From positions 1 through 5,418 of the forward strand of contig JADDPR010000364.1 of assembly GCA_016781775.1 (NCBI GenBank): a stretch of 5,418 nt of DNA, written 5' to 3'. The notes beneath the pieces are model-generated. The model was not told the origin of the DNA. It worked only from the letters and a program-made list of their open reading frames with translations, and searched no databases. The DNA comes from Rubrobacter sp. (GTDB lineage: Bacteria > Actinomycetota > Rubrobacteria > Rubrobacterales > Rubrobacteraceae). Positions 5,244-5,418 of the stretch are shown one piece after another. The first letter of the stretch is position 1. Each line of letters starts with the position of its first letter. Position numbers and translations under genes: made by a program.

Positions 5244-5418
5244 TCACAACTTGGCTCGGCAGCCCTCCATGGCGGGGCATCAGCGGCGTCTCCAGCAAGC
5301 ACCTCCAGTCCTACCTGGACGAGTTCGTGTTCCGCTACAACAACCGGGACAACTCGAACGGGATGTTTATGGCCTTTCTTGATCGGGTCGAGAAGGTTTC
5401 TCCCCCCGAGTCGGCTTC
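5244..5418 (+). pseudogene. IS1595-type (ISXO2-like) transposase C-terminal remnant, runs off window
   Basis: In the frame of codons starting at 5294, the translation reads VSSKHLQSYLDEFVFRYNNR and then MFMAFLDRVEKV. This matches the conserved C-terminal end of the ISXO2-like/IS1595-family DDE transposase domain (typical pattern VSPKHLQxYLDEFxFRxNxR). No stop occurs before the window ends at 5418, so the true end is not seen. The N-terminal and catalytic parts are absent: the stop of the preceding gene is at 5241-5243. Clear similarity starts near 5270; the bases between 5244 and 5270 also translate without a stop, but the reading TTWLGSPPWRGISGVSS looks longer than the usual W-L-x-G-T-x-x-G-V-S, suggesting indel damage. 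It has no start codon or ribosome site of its own. It is a decayed fragment of an insertion sequence. Confidence 0.8.

Noticed and set aside
1..5418. CRISPR array, tRNA/rRNA genes, toxin-antitoxin or defence genes
   Set aside because: No regularly spaced repeats, no cloverleaf-like sequence and no protein motifs of such systems were seen on either strand.

Overview
The window is high-GC, tightly packed bacterial chromosome, with every supported gene on the + strand. Its landmark is a complete dnaE (replicative DNA polymerase III alpha subunit) filling most of 1413-4904. The GC-rich codon use, GTG/TTG starts with strong Shine-Dalgarno sites, the DnaE1-type protein with an intact PHP domain and the small neighbouring proteins suggest a deep-branching actinobacterium, perhaps of the Rubrobacter type. 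That taxonomic guess is inference from general resemblance and was not tested by a search.

Layout: 1-207 is a non-coding leader with a small hairpin and an extended -10 promoter. A 92-residue protein of unknown function follows (208-486). A second TATAAT promoter precedes an FmdB-family zinc-ribbon protein (563-865), and eight bases after its stop lies a small two-helix membrane protein (874-1146); these two look like one transcription unit. The 266-base gap 1147-1412 is rich in short dyads and repeats and ends in a GC hairpin just before a perfect AGGAGG and a TTG codon. I take that TTG as the true dnaE start, not the ATG 78 bases upstream. After dnaE comes a short gap with a weak stem-loop and a possible -10, then a 76-residue protein with an Sm-like/small beta-barrel sequence pattern (5013-5243). 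Directly after its stop lies the C-terminal end of an IS1595-type transposase (from about 5244 to the window end), with no room for its N-terminal and catalytic parts.

Functionally, DnaE is housekeeping replication machinery. All nine expected PHP metal ligands can be found, so the polymerase probably carries its own 3'-5' proofreading exonuclease, as in mycobacterial DnaE1, and a QxxMF clamp-binding pentapeptide sits between the HhH and OB regions. The flanking small genes have no demonstrated link to replication. I see no defence system, CRISPR array, RNA gene or clear novel multi-gene system. The most useful items are the dnaE start correction, its structured leader, the cluster of inverted repeats upstream, and the transposase fragment at the right edge.
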